NCBI GenBank assembly: GCA_902494855.1
Contig: CABUVC010000004.1
Coordinates: 1-28,003, forward strand
Length of the DNA: 28,003 nt
Direction of reading: 5' to 3'
Source of the DNA: an uncultured Collinsella sp.
GTDB lineage: Bacteria; Actinomycetota; Coriobacteriia; Coriobacteriales; Coriobacteriaceae
Part shown: positions 1 to 7,268 of the stretch, one piece after another
Layout of the letters: every line of letters starts with the position of its first letter
How positions within the stretch are numbered: position 1 is the stretch's first letter
Program-made: the position numbers and the translations under genes
Notes under the pieces: model-generated
What the model saw: only the letters and a program-made list of their open reading frames with translations
Databases searched by the model: none
What the model was told of the DNA's origin: nothing

Positions 1-468
1 ATTCATATGGTTTTAGTATAGGAAAAGGAATTTCTCGGGGCCGCCTCTCGGCGGCCTTGCGAAAAACAAATCCAAGTTAGACCATTTCAAATGGTTCGAT
101 GTCTGCCCGGATGCGACACAGCTTGTGTGTCCATCCTCGCAGTATCCGGTTCTCAAGGTGCACGCCTGGCGGCTGATCCGGTCCGACCGGGCCGCGCGGC
201 AAGGAGATATATTGCCAGACCCGAGGGGCCCCGGGGGCGGGAATCGCGCACTCCATATTTTGTTCACAAATGAATATGTCCTCAGTCGCATCACTAAGGT
301 TAAAACTGAAGCATTAGCTTCTGATATTGGCGATGACCAGCTGGTTTATAGGTGTTAAGACATCGGTCATCTCTGGAGCGCTACTTTACTCCAAAGGCAT
401 CAGCTATTTGTTTCCCATCGGTAAAAGGCGGGTTTTGTTCGCCAAGCGTTCTTATATATAGATAGATA
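1..468. other. Gene-less stretch with hairpins; possible rRNA-operon leader or spacer on the minus strand
   Basis: No convincing gene is seen; the short open frames have no good ribosome site and no recognisable product. A perfect hairpin lies at 39-56 (7-bp stem, TCTC loop), a second joins GACACA to TGTGTC at about 115-131, and GGCAA pairs with TTGCC around 199-219. On the minus strand near 150-165 the sequence reads CACCTTGAGAACCGGATAC. This resembles the TTGAGAAC element that precedes 16S or 23S genes in actinobacterial rRNA operons, so an rRNA operon could begin just beyond the left edge. No rRNA sequence itself is present, so this reading is weak. Confidence 0.3.
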
Positions 469-535
469 CGGGTTCGAACCCGTGCACCGGCAACAAAAAA
501 GCGGCCAACCGGAGTCGATCGCTTTCTGTTTTATG
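469..535. repeat. Left copy of 67-bp direct repeat (T-arm-like palindrome plus terminator)
   Basis: This 67-bp segment matches 1704-1770 in the same orientation with 7 mismatches and no gaps. It starts with the palindrome CGGGTTCGAACCCG, which resembles a tRNA T arm but would give a 6-nt loop. It continues with an A run and a decayed version of the tRNA-Lys terminator. In the right copy the same segment runs straight into the CCA end of tRNA-Lys; here it is followed by foreign-looking sequence. It marks the left border of the TraX cargo. Confidence 0.85.
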
Positions 536-555
536 CTGGAGCATCCAGAGGGTGC

Positions 556-804
556 TTACGAACTCGTTTTCTCACTGCCATTCATGCTTTCGAAGCATCT
601 TTCGACCTTCGCAGTCTCATGTTTTGAGAATCTGCCGTGTTTATCACTGCTATTAATGAGTGTGTGGAAGTGATCCTCATACAGATTCATGCGATCCGCC
701 AGAGAACTGAGTAGCATCTTTCTGCAGCCCTCGTTGTCTATCCACGCATCTCTCAGGTCTTCCGGAAATTCACAAGCAGTCTTAGGGTCAATTTGTTTCT
801 GCTT
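556..804 (-). pseudogene. Open fragment of 82 codons, probably the 3' remnant of a decayed gene
   Basis: The minus strand is open from just after a stop at 805-807 to a TAA at 556-558. It reads like real protein: hydrophilic, helical and rich in charged residues, with segments such as EFPEDLRDAWIDNEG, MNLYEDHFHTLI and KVERCFESM. There is no start codon with a ribosome site at its beginning. The first ATG, at 715-717, would give only 53 residues and has a poor Shine-Dalgarno. I do not recognise the family. It lies 22 bases after the TraX stop, same strand, inside the cargo between the two direct repeats, so it is most simply the C-terminal scrap of a gene that came in with traX. A short intact gene starting at 717 cannot be excluded. 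Confidence 0.45.
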
Positions 805-826
805 TCAGAGACTTGTTTGAGAGTTT

Positions 827-1624
827 TTAAAGACAGTTCAAAACAATAAGTGAGACACCATAAAGCAGAGCAAGATGTGCCGGATAGAAAATGTAGAAGA
901 AATATTTGAGCTTCAGCCCTCGCTTGCCATTATAAAGATTGATAAGCAGCAACGAAACGACCGCGGCAGCAACATCAGGATTAAAAATATTAGCTGTAGT
1001 GAACTCAAATCCGCCGCCAATTATATGGCATGACGAAAAGAGCACTGCACATACTGCAGCAAAGAACATCTTTGCTTTGCTGTCGTGGAATAAATAGAAT
1101 GCAGCCACAAGCAGAATGCCATACGCACCGCCATCCAGCTTAGTGTATTCAGCTGCCAGTGCTGTCAAAACAATCAGAGCAATTTCTGCAATGTGCCTCT
1201 TCCATTTTGAAAGACTTTGTATCTTTTCCAGAATAATCAAAAAGACCAAGGAAAGCAGGAGCTCATACATAACATTCTGTTGCCGAAGGTCAAATAGCTG
1301 CCCGGTTTGAACGAAATCGTATATGGGCTCCGCAATGATTGCGAAGACAAGCATATTTCGCAGGTACTTCTTTATGTCATGAGTATGCAAAAATCCCTCA
1401 ACTATCAAAAAGCAAAATAAGGGAAATGCAATTCTGCCAAGAACATGAAGCACATCCGAAGCCTCGCTTAGAATCGCCCACTGTTCGTCTGATATCTGAT
1501 TGTACGATGCGTGAGTCATGATTCCATTGGTCAGGACGATCCTGCTTACATGATCGAGAACCATCGAGATGGCCGCTATTATCTTTAATGTGCTGCCGCT
1601 AATTCCGTATCTATCTGTTTTCAT
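827..1624 (-). CDS. TraX family membrane protein
   Basis: This 265-residue, very hydrophobic protein has about seven to eight membrane segments. It begins with the family-typical ISGSTLKIIAAISMVLDHV and ends with the FYIFYPAHLALLYG motif of TraX (PF05857). TraX of the F plasmid N-acetylates pilin; chromosomal orphans like this one have no established substrate. The ATG at 1624 has an AGGAAA-type ribosome site. Base composition is visibly lower in GC than in the neighbouring genes and codon choice is A/T-rich, both pointing to transfer. It sits alone between two 67-bp direct repeats beside tRNA-Lys, with no conjugation genes around it, so it looks like cargo or the residue of a larger element. 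Family assignment is firm; function here is unknown. Confidence 0.88.
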   Translation of the reverse strand: MKTDRYGISGSTLKIIAAISMVLDHVSRIVLTNGIMTHASYNQISDEQWAILSEASDVLHVLGRIAFPLFCFLIVEGFLHTHDIKKYLRNMLVFAIIAEPIYDFVQTGQLFDLRQQNVMYELLLSLVFLIILEKIQSLSKWKRHIAEIALIVLTALAAEYTKLDGGAYGILLVAAFYLFHDSKAKMFFAAVCAVLFSSCHIIGGGFEFTTANIFNPDVAAAVVSLLLINLYNGKRGLKLKYFFYIFYPAHLALLYGVSLIVLNCL

Positions 1625-1642
1625 TTCTTTTTCCTTTCTTTG

Positions 1643-1661
1643 GGTGGGCCGTCAGGGGTTC
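1643..1661 (-). repeat. 19-bp copy of the tRNA-Lys 3' end, truncated in the T loop
   Basis: The 19 bases are identical to 1770-1788, which cover most of the CCA end, the acceptor strand and the first half of the T arm of tRNA-Lys. Identity stops abruptly inside the T loop, and hairpin sequence follows. Removing the cargo at 536-1642 would place the left direct repeat directly against this fragment, recreating the repeat-to-tRNA junction seen at the intact gene. Confidence 0.85.
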
Positions 1662-1662
1662 A

Positions 1663-1699
1663 GCCTGCTTCGCAGGCGGCCGCTGCGGCGCTCCGCGCC
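1663..1699. repeat. Cluster of short hairpins beside tRNA-Lys
   Basis: Small inverted repeats lie back to back: GCCTGC-TTC-GCAGGC at 1663-1677 (6-bp stem), a GCCGC/GCGGC pair at about 1680-1690, and GGCGC-TCC-GCGCC at 1687-1699. No T run follows, so they are not ordinary terminators. The first has the GC-TTC-GC tip also found in two hairpins beside tRNA-Gly. Confidence 0.7.
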
Positions 1700-1703
1700 C
1701 CGA

Positions 1704-1770
1704 CGGGTTCGAACCCGTGTCGCGGCAATAAAAAAGCGACCAACCGGAGTCGATCGCTTTCTTTTCTATG
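1704..1770. repeat. Right copy of 67-bp direct repeat, abutting tRNA-Lys
   Basis: Partner of 469-535. It holds the CGGGTTCGAACCCG palindrome, the spacer CGCGGCAATA, and the working terminator of tRNA-Lys, and it overlaps the first bases of the tRNA CCA end at 1769-1770. Read on the plus strand, the palindrome followed by GTGTCGCGGCAA resembles an eroded tRNA 3' end converging on tRNA-Lys. Confidence 0.85.
1728..1760 (-). terminator. Terminator of tRNA-Lys
   Basis: On the minus strand AAAGCGATC pairs with GGTCGCTTT (9 bp counting one U-G pair), followed by a run of T. It begins about 10 bases after the tRNA CCA. The copy at about 493-525 has lost one pair and is weaker. Confidence 0.8.
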
Positions 1771-1844
1771 GTGGGCCGTCAGGGGTTCGAACCCTGGACC
1801 TTGGGATTAAAAGTCCCCTGCTCTGCCAGCTGAGCTAACGGCCC
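1769..1844 (-). tRNA. tRNA-Lys (anticodon UUU)
   Basis: A full cloverleaf can be drawn: acceptor GGGCCGT/ACGGCCC, a D arm containing TAGCTCAGCTGGCAGAGC, anticodon loop CTTTTAA with anticodon TTT, T arm CAGGG-TTCGAAC-CCCTG, discriminator A and an encoded CCA (76 nt). A good promoter lies just upstream and a terminator just downstream. This 3' end is partly duplicated at 1643-1661. Confidence 0.97.
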
Positions 1845-1853
1845 GCGGGTGGC

Positions 1854-1882
1854 ATTGTACCACGGTCTGGGACTATTCCCAA
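1854..1882 (-). promoter_or_regulatory. Promoter of tRNA-Lys
   Basis: On the minus strand TTGGGA (1877-1882) and TACAAT (1854-1859) are separated by exactly 17 bases, placing the start within a few bases of the mature tRNA 5' end at 1844. The -35 box overlaps the last codons of the aminopeptidase gene. Confidence 0.7.
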
Positions 1883-3153
1883 CTCCATTGGCCGTTCTGG
1901 AAAATCACAACTTCACGTCCATCAGACGTAACGCCCGTAATATCGACATCGTCGGTACCGACCATAAAGTCAACGTGAGTGCTCGAAACGTTCACGCCAT
2001 GCTCCAGGAGCTCCTCTTTAGACATGTCGTATCCGCCCTCGATGCACTCGGGGAAACCGACGCCCAGCGCAAGATGGCAACTAGCGTTCTCGTCATAGAG
2101 CGTGTCATAGAACAGGATGCCGCTTTCGCGAATCGGCGTGTTCTTGGAAATGAGCGCAACCTCGCCCAGATGGGCAGCGCCCTCATCGGTCTCGATAATG
2201 CTAGCGAGCGTCGCCTTGCCCACGCGCGCATCGTAGTCGACCACACGACCGGCCTCGAACTTAATCCAAAAATCGTCGACCTTGTTGCCATGATGGATCA
2301 GCGGCATGGCCGAATAGACGATGCCGTCGGCGCGCATGCGGTCGGGCGAGGTAAAGACTTCCTCGGTCGGAATGTTCGGAAAGAACAGATGGCCATCGGG
2401 CGTCTCGCCCTTGCCGCCAGCCCACTCATGCCCTTTTGTCATGCCAATCGTCAGGTCGGTTCCGTTGGACGCCGTATAGTGCAGACAGTCAAACTGATTG
2501 TCATTCAGGAAACGCAGGTTCTTTTCGAACGCCGCACTGTGGAGCTCCCAATCGCTCTCGGGATCTTGCCCGTCAGCGCGCGCCGTGTGCAGGATCGCAT
2601 TCCACAGCTTGTAGATTGCAACCTCATCCGCATCCCCCGGAAACACCTCGCGAGCCCAAGCGGCAACCGGAGCGCCGGCGATACACCATGGGTTAATGTT
2701 GTAGTCGAGTCCACGACGGAAAACTTTGCACTGCGTGTTCCTTGCCTTAGAAGCTGCAGCGGGCTTGGCGGGATCGATACCCTTGAGTGCCGCAGGATCC
2801 GCACCCTCAATAAAGATAAAGCAGGCACCGTCCTGGGCCAGGGAATCCAGCTGCATGCGCTTCCACTCGGGCGTCTGCTCAAAATAGCTTTTCTCGACAT
2901 GCTCGTACGTGAGCCTCGTCACGGCATCATCGGCCCAAATGACCGTCACGTGGCCAGCGCCGGCGGCATAAGCCTCCGCAACCACCACGCGGGCAAAGGG
3001 CGCGCACTCGACCGGAGACTGAACGACAACCTCCTGGCCGGGCTTGACGTTTACGCCCTTGCGGACAACCAGGCGCGCATAGTTTTTAATCTTGGGCTCC
3101 AGGGCCTTCATGCCCTCCAGAGCTTCTTCGACCGTCAGGGCAGCTCGAATCAT
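1873..3153 (-). CDS. Aminopeptidase, peptidase family M29 (AmpS/PepS type)
   Basis: A metal-dependent cytoplasmic aminopeptidase of about 426 residues, the usual length for family M29. All metal-site blocks of the family can be read in order: NIPTEEVFTSPD, EGAAHLGEVAL, LYDENASCHLALG and STHVDFMVG, which carry the two Glu, the His residues and the His-x-Asp ligands. It releases N-terminal residues from peptides and serves peptide turnover. An ATG four codons further upstream (3165) is in frame, but the sequence GGAG lies inside those codons, 6 bases before the ATG at 3153, so 3153 is the likely start. The gene stands alone between the terminator at 3182-3212 and tRNA-Lys, whose promoter overlaps its end. 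Substrate preference cannot be read from sequence. Confidence 0.93.
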   Translation of the reverse strand: MIRAALTVEEALEGMKALEPKIKNYARLVVRKGVNVKPGQEVVVQSPVECAPFARVVVAEAYAAGAGHVTVIWADDAVTRLTYEHVEKSYFEQTPEWKRMQLDSLAQDGACFIFIEGADPAALKGIDPAKPAAASKARNTQCKVFRRGLDYNINPWCIAGAPVAAWAREVFPGDADEVAIYKLWNAILHTARADGQDPESDWELHSAAFEKNLRFLNDNQFDCLHYTASNGTDLTIGMTKGHEWAGGKGETPDGHLFFPNIPTEEVFTSPDRMRADGIVYSAMPLIHHGNKVDDFWIKFEAGRVVDYDARVGKATLASIIETDEGAAHLGEVALISKNTPIRESGILFYDTLYDENASCHLALGVGFPECIEGGYDMSKEELLEHGVNVSSTHVDFMVGTDDVDITGVTSDGREVVIFQNGQWSWE

Positions 3154-3181
3154 GTGCCACTCCATCTATCTATAGAACAGT

Positions 3182-3212
3182 AAAAAGGCGCGCCGCAAAA
3201 ACGACGCGCCTT
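3182..3212 (-). terminator. Terminator after the purC-membrane protein unit
   Basis: AAGGCGCG (3185-3192) pairs with CGCGCCTT (3205-3212), and on the minus strand a TTTTT run follows. It closes the purC unit about 30 bases after its last stop codon and separates it from the aminopeptidase gene. Confidence 0.85.
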
Positions 3213-3242
3213 ATATCTTAGCGATAAGTATGTATGCAAACG

Positions 3243-3818
3243 CTACTTCTTCTTGGAGTCCTTCTTGTCCTCCTCGGCAGCTGCGCGCTCGATAAGAGCG
3301 TTGAGCTTGTTCTCGGACATGCCCTCGGCCTGCGCGCGGTACATGTTGCGCAAGGGACGAATGCGAGCGAAGTCGTAGATAAAGTCACCTAGGATGATGA
3401 CATAGGACAAAACGATGCCGACCATCTGGACAGGGCTGGACACCATGCCAGCGGGAGCGAAGTACAGCGAGGCCCAAATTGCCACGACGAGCACCATGCC
3501 AATGGCGAGCACAATCCACCAGATGCGACGGCGCTTGGTGTAGTCCTCGTCCTGCTTGAGGAGGATATTCGACACCGTATAGATGCGGTCCTCCTTGGCG
3601 CGCTGCTTAGCCTTGCGGGCGCGCTTCTCCTCTTTAGAGAGGCCCTCGAGGTTCTCGCCCTTCTCGAGCTCTTTGCGGCGTGCCTTAGACGAAGCCGGCA
3701 CGACGCGAACGGAGCCCGCTGCTTGGCGGGCGGGCTTAGCAGATGCGGCAGACTTGCGCGCAACCCCGGTAACTTCGTGGGATTGCGTGCGCTTGTTCGT
3801 GGCGCTACGGGTACTCAC
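3243..3818 (-). CDS. Basic two-helix membrane protein of unknown function
   Basis: A protein of 191 residues that I do not recognise as a named family. The first 95 residues are strongly basic (many Lys, Arg and Ala) and probably disordered or coiled (KARRKELEKGENLEGLSKEE). Two membrane helices follow at about 99-120 and 126-150, then a charged tail ending in a Lys-rich stretch. Both ends are predicted cytoplasmic. The start codon is GTG and directly abuts the purC stop codon; AGGAG lies 9 bases upstream inside purC, so translation is probably coupled to purC. Its role next to a purine gene is not evident. The basic N-terminal half could bind nucleic acid or acidic lipid, but that is a guess. 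Confidence 0.8.
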   Translation of the reverse strand: MSTRSATNKRTQSHEVTGVARKSAASAKPARQAAGSVRVVPASSKARRKELEKGENLEGLSKEEKRARKAKQRAKEDRIYTVSNILLKQDEDYTKRRRIWWIVLAIGMVLVVAIWASLYFAPAGMVSSPVQMVGIVLSYVIILGDFIYDFARIRPLRNMYRAQAEGMSENKLNALIERAAAEEDKKDSKKK

Positions 3819-4706
3819 TTATGCGTTCTCCTTCATGCTTGTGAACTGGGAGCCCGTGATGATCTGGAAGGCCTCGCGATAGCGCTCGGACGTGCCATCG
3901 ATGACCTCGGCGGGCAGGTGCGGGGTCTCCCCCGTCATATCCCAGTTGGCCTTGAGCCAATTGCGGACGAATTGCTTGTCGTAGCTAGGCTGGATCTTGC
4001 CCTCCTCGTAGCTGGCAGCAGGCCAGAAACGGCTGGAGTCGGGCGTGAGGCACTCGTCGATCAGCGTGACCTTGCCATCAATAACACCAAACTCGAACTT
4101 AGTGTCGGCGATGATGATGCCACGGGTCGCGGCGTACTCGGCAGCGGCCTTGTAGATCTTGAGGGAAAGGTCACGAATCTGCGTGGCGATGTCCTCGCCC
4201 ACGATCTCGCAGCAACGCTCGAACGAGATGTTCTCGTCGTGGTCACCGATCTCGGCCTTCGTGGACGGCGTGAACAGCGGCTCGGGAAGCTTGGAAGCCT
4301 CGGTCAGGCCCTCAGGCAGCTGGATGCCGCAGACGGTGCCGTTCTCGTCGTAGGTCTTCTTGCCCGAACCGGTCAGATAGCCGCGGACGATGCACTCGAT
4401 AGGAATCGTCTGGGCCTTCTTAACCAGCATGGCGCGGCCAGCGAGGTAGTCACGATACTCAGCAAACTCCTCGGGGAAATCCGCCGGGTCGATGGAAACG
4501 AGATGGTTGGGGACGATGTCGGCAAACTTATCGAACCAGAATGCCGAGATGCGATTGAGCACCTCTCCCTTAAACGGAATCTCGTCGGGAAGAATGAAGT
4601 CGAACGCAGAAATGCGGTCGGTGGCGACCATCAGCAGGTTTTCACCGGCATCGTAAATATCACGAACCTTGCCACGGGAATCCGGACGACGCTCCATCGT
4701 TGTCAC
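3819..4706 (-). CDS. purC: Phosphoribosylaminoimidazole-succinocarboxamide synthase
   Basis: SAICAR synthase joins CAIR and aspartate with ATP, in the step before adenylosuccinate lyase (purB, 11629-12975). The SAICAR synthetase signature blocks are present: RGKVRDIYD, TDRISAFDFILPDEIP, IPIECIVRGYLTGSG, IIIADTKFEFG and DECLTPDSSRFWP. At 295 residues it belongs to the longer form of the family rather than the ~235-residue form. Three in-frame starts exist (GTG 4715, GTG 4706, ATG 4697). AGGAG ends 8 bases before the GTG at 4706, so that one is chosen. It heads a two-gene unit with the basic membrane protein and ends at the terminator at 3182-3212. Confidence 0.96.
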   Translation of the reverse strand: MTTMERRPDSRGKVRDIYDAGENLLMVATDRISAFDFILPDEIPFKGEVLNRISAFWFDKFADIVPNHLVSIDPADFPEEFAEYRDYLAGRAMLVKKAQTIPIECIVRGYLTGSGKKTYDENGTVCGIQLPEGLTEASKLPEPLFTPSTKAEIGDHDENISFERCCEIVGEDIATQIRDLSLKIYKAAAEYAATRGIIIADTKFEFGVIDGKVTLIDECLTPDSSRFWPAASYEEGKIQPSYDKQFVRNWLKANWDMTGETPHLPAEVIDGTSERYREAFQIITGSQFTSMKENA

Positions 4707-4737
4707 GTGAGTCACTCCTTACCTAAATACGACAGAA

Positions 4738-4757
4738 ATGCGGGTTCTTTCCCGCAT
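4738..4757. terminator. Hairpin between the sensor kinase and purC
   Basis: ATGCGGG and CCCGCAT form a 7-bp stem with a 6-nt loop. On the minus strand TTTCTG follows; on the plus strand GTTTT follows. It could end the kinase transcript or act in the purC leader, where it lies 31 bases upstream of the start. Confidence 0.45.
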
Positions 4758-4815
4758 GTTTTCGCAAACTCGGAGCGGCAGGGACGCGGCCCCTCCTTCA
4801 CCGAATAGCGAAAAG

Positions 4816-6381
4816 CTAGTGCTCCATTGTAGTAGATGCCGCGTCTGCCGTGTGCTCGCGGGGCAGATGAATTGTAAAAGTCGTACCCTTTCCAAGCTCC
4901 GACTCCACGGATATGTAGCCATGGTGACGCTCGACGATCTGCTTGGTCACGGCGAGGCCAACGCCCAGGCCGCCAGCTTCGCGGGCGCGGCTGGCATCGG
5001 CGCGCCAAAACCGCCCGAAGATGCGCGACAGATCGTCCTTGGCAATACCGATACCTGTATCCGAAACGGCAATACTGACATGTTTGCGGTCACTGAGCAC
5101 CGACACCACAACCCAACCGCCCTCGGGGGTGTAGCGCATGGCGTTGCTCATGAGGTTGGTGACGCATTGCGTGATCATGTCGGGATCGGCTTCGACGACA
5201 TCGTCGTGCCCCTGGGTTTCATCTGCAAAGCGAAGACGAAGGTCACGGTCGGCAAACAGACGCTCCTGGCCGTTCACAATCGATCGTACGAACGGAACCA
5301 TGTCCACCGGTTCTAGATTGAGCGGAGCCGTGCTGTTTTCCATGCGCGACAGGTCGAGCATCTGCTGCACCAGACGAGCCAGGCGACGCGTCTCGGAAGC
5401 GACCGTCTCCAGGTGTTCGTCGTCGGTGGGATACACACCGTCTTGCATGGCCTCGACCGTTGCAAGCATGGCCATGAGCGGCGTGCGCAGCTCGTGGGCA
5501 ACATCAGAGGTCAGGCGCTTCTCGTGCTTCATATCTTTCTCGAGCGAGGTGGCCATCTCGTCGAAGGTCTCTCCCAGCTGATCGATTTCGTCATCGCCGC
5601 GCAAGCCCGTACGAGCGGACAAATCGCCGTCGCGAATCTGCTTGGCGGTGCTGGTAATACGATGAATCGGCTTGGTGAGCATGCGCGACACGAACGATCC
5701 GATAACAACCGAGATGCAGACCGCAACAACCGCGGCAAGGGCCATGGCGTTAAAGGTCTTCTCCCTAAACGCTGAATCTGCCTTGGTGAGCAGGGCGTCG
5801 GAGCCGATGGCCCATAGCTTTACCTGTCCGGCATGTTCGCCAGAGGACGTAACGATTTCGACGTTGGCAACGCTATCGGAGTCGGTGGGCGCTGACGAGA
5901 CCGGGCTATGCGAGGCCTTTTTACCGCTCGAGCTGCTCGACGGCGATTCGCTCTCGCGTACATCGGCGGTCGCGCTTGCCGAGGGCCAGGAATCGTCATA
6001 AACGATCACGCCCTTTTTATTGACGACCTGCATACCCAGATCGTCGGAAACCAAACTCGACGTTGCAACCGTGCGCAGTTCTCCCGCGGTCCAAGAGCCG
6101 TTTTCCTCATATGAGGTTGCCAACTTCTCGGCAGCGGAATTTGCGATTTCGACGATATTGGAGCGCGTGTAATCCGAAAAGACCGTACCCCACACAACAG
6201 AGACAACGCCCACCAGCACCAATACCGTCATGAGCGATGTCAGGGCAAAAGCAAGTGCCATGCGCGAGGGATAGCTCATCGTTGGCCGTGAATCGGAACG
6301 AGGCGTGTTCCAACTAGCCTTGGAACCCGCCTCGCTCTCCTGCTTGTGCTTTTGTCCGATTTCAAAGCGCGCAGGTGTCAT
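4816..6381 (-). CDS. Two-component sensor histidine kinase
   Basis: A 521-residue transmembrane kinase. Order of parts: basic cytoplasmic N-terminus, membrane helix at about 43-65, extracellular sensor of about 140 residues with a Ser-rich linker near 145-170, second helix at about 212-232, HAMP domain ending in DDEIDQLGETFDEM, then the dimerisation helix with phospho-acceptor His at about 296 in DVAHELRTPL. The ATPase domain has the N box (NLMSNAMRY), G1 (DTGIGI) and G2 (GLGVGL). It starts 11 bases after the response regulator stop with an AGGGA ribosome site, so the two are one operon and almost certainly partners. The signal sensed is unknown; the low-complexity extracellular segment suggests a flexible envelope-facing sensor. 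Confidence 0.95.
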   Translation of the reverse strand: MTPARFEIGQKHKQESEAGSKASWNTPRSDSRPTMSYPSRMALAFALTSLMTVLVLVGVVSVVWGTVFSDYTRSNIVEIANSAAEKLATSYEENGSWTAGELRTVATSSLVSDDLGMQVVNKKGVIVYDDSWPSASATADVRESESPSSSSSGKKASHSPVSSAPTDSDSVANVEIVTSSGEHAGQVKLWAIGSDALLTKADSAFREKTFNAMALAAVVAVCISVVIGSFVSRMLTKPIHRITSTAKQIRDGDLSARTGLRGDDEIDQLGETFDEMATSLEKDMKHEKRLTSDVAHELRTPLMAMLATVEAMQDGVYPTDDEHLETVASETRRLARLVQQMLDLSRMENSTAPLNLEPVDMVPFVRSIVNGQERLFADRDLRLRFADETQGHDDVVEADPDMITQCVTNLMSNAMRYTPEGGWVVVSVLSDRKHVSIAVSDTGIGIAKDDLSRIFGRFWRADASRAREAGGLGVGLAVTKQIVERHHGYISVESELGKGTTFTIHLPREHTADAASTTMEH

Positions 6382-6392
6382 ATGTGATTTCC

Positions 6393-7115
6393 CTATTTCT
6401 CGTCCGACTTATCGGTCTTGGCCGGAGCCTCGAAGCGATAGCCGACACCATGGACGGTGTAGAGCCACTTGGGCTTCTTGGGATCATCGCCCAGCTTGGC
6501 GCGAAGATTCTTCACGTGGCTATCGATGGTGCGCTCATAGCCCTCAAAGTCATACCCGAGCACTTTCTCGACCAGCTCCATGCGGTTATACACACGGCCG
6601 GGATGGCGGGCAAGCGTGGTGAGCAGCTTGAACTCGGAAGCCGTCAGATCGACTTCCTTGCCCTCGACCAAGATCTTGTGGCCCGAGATATCGATGACCA
6701 GATCGCCGAAGTCGAGCACCTCGACGGCGGGCTCGTCGGCCTGATGGGCACGGCGGAACAGAGCGCGAACGCGGGCGACGAGCTCGCGCGGCGAGAACGG
6801 CTTAATCAGATAGTCGTCGGCGCCGAGCTCAAGACCGATAATACGGTCCTCGATCTCGCCCTTAGCCGTCAGCATGATGATGGGGACATCCGAGGTATCG
6901 CGAATGGTGCGGCAAACGCGCTCGCCGGGAATCTTGGGGAGCATAAGGTCGAGCACGACCAGGTCGAACTGATGCTTCTCGAACTCCTCGATCGCGGACT
7001 GGCCGTCGCCGACGCCCACAACCCAGTAGCCTTCGCGCTCGAGATAGGCAGCGACGGCGTCACGGATTGCCTTCTCATCCTCGACCAGCAGAATCTTTTT
7101 TGCATCTGAAGCCAT
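6393..7115 (-). CDS. OmpR/PhoB-type response regulator
   Basis: A 240-residue transcription factor with a receiver domain and a winged-helix DNA-binding domain. The acidic pair (VEDE), phospho-acceptor Asp at about 56 (VVLDLMLP), the Thr in MLTAKG and the Lys in LIKPFSPREL are all present. The C-terminal domain shows TASEFKLLTTLARHPGRV and ends in KWLYTVHGVGYRFE. A TTG seven codons upstream is open, but the strong AGGGGG lies between the two and points to the ATG at 7115. It is first in the operon, ahead of its kinase. Targets are not visible; nothing nearby identifies a regulon. Confidence 0.96.
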   Translation of the reverse strand: MASDAKKILLVEDEKAIRDAVAAYLEREGYWVVGVGDGQSAIEEFEKHQFDLVVLDLMLPKIPGERVCRTIRDTSDVPIIMLTAKGEIEDRIIGLELGADDYLIKPFSPRELVARVRALFRRAHQADEPAVEVLDFGDLVIDISGHKILVEGKEVDLTASEFKLLTTLARHPGRVYNRMELVEKVLGYDFEGYERTIDSHVKNLRAKLGDDPKKPKWLYTVHGVGYRFEAPAKTDKSDEK

Positions 7116-7170
7116 AACACGGCCCCCCTGTCTCAATTAGCTAAGAACAAGCCCATTTTAACGCACCTGA

Positions 7171-7209
7171 GCCCGCCGGATGCCGCTATGACGCGGCAGC
7201 TCGGCGGGC
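7171..7209. terminator. Large interrupted hairpin between lipoprotein and response regulator genes
   Basis: GCCCGCCG (7171-7178) pairs with CGGCGGGC (7202-7209), and inside it TGCCGC (7181-7186) pairs with GCGGCA (7193-7198), loop TATGAC. No T run follows on either strand. It lies 60 bases after the lipoprotein stop and would suit a U-less actinobacterial terminator. Confidence 0.5.
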
Positions 7210-7268
7210 GGTACTCACAATTACAACGCGCTTATTCCCCTGTTGGCGCCTTTTTAACCCCTCTAAGC

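Noticed and set aside
469..495. A third tRNA ending at the left repeat
   Set aside because: The palindrome gives only a 6-nt T loop and no acceptor, D or anticodon arms are present upstream.
1663..1699. CRISPR array or attenuator
   Set aside because: The hairpins are short, unequal and have no regular spacers or direct repeat unit.
1849..3183. 444-codon open frame on the plus strand opposite the aminopeptidase
   Set aside because: It mirrors the M29 gene's codon bias; no ribosome site, no recognisable motifs.
3723..4808. 361-codon open frame opposite purC
   Set aside because: Shadow of purC codon bias; purC motifs are complete on the minus strand.
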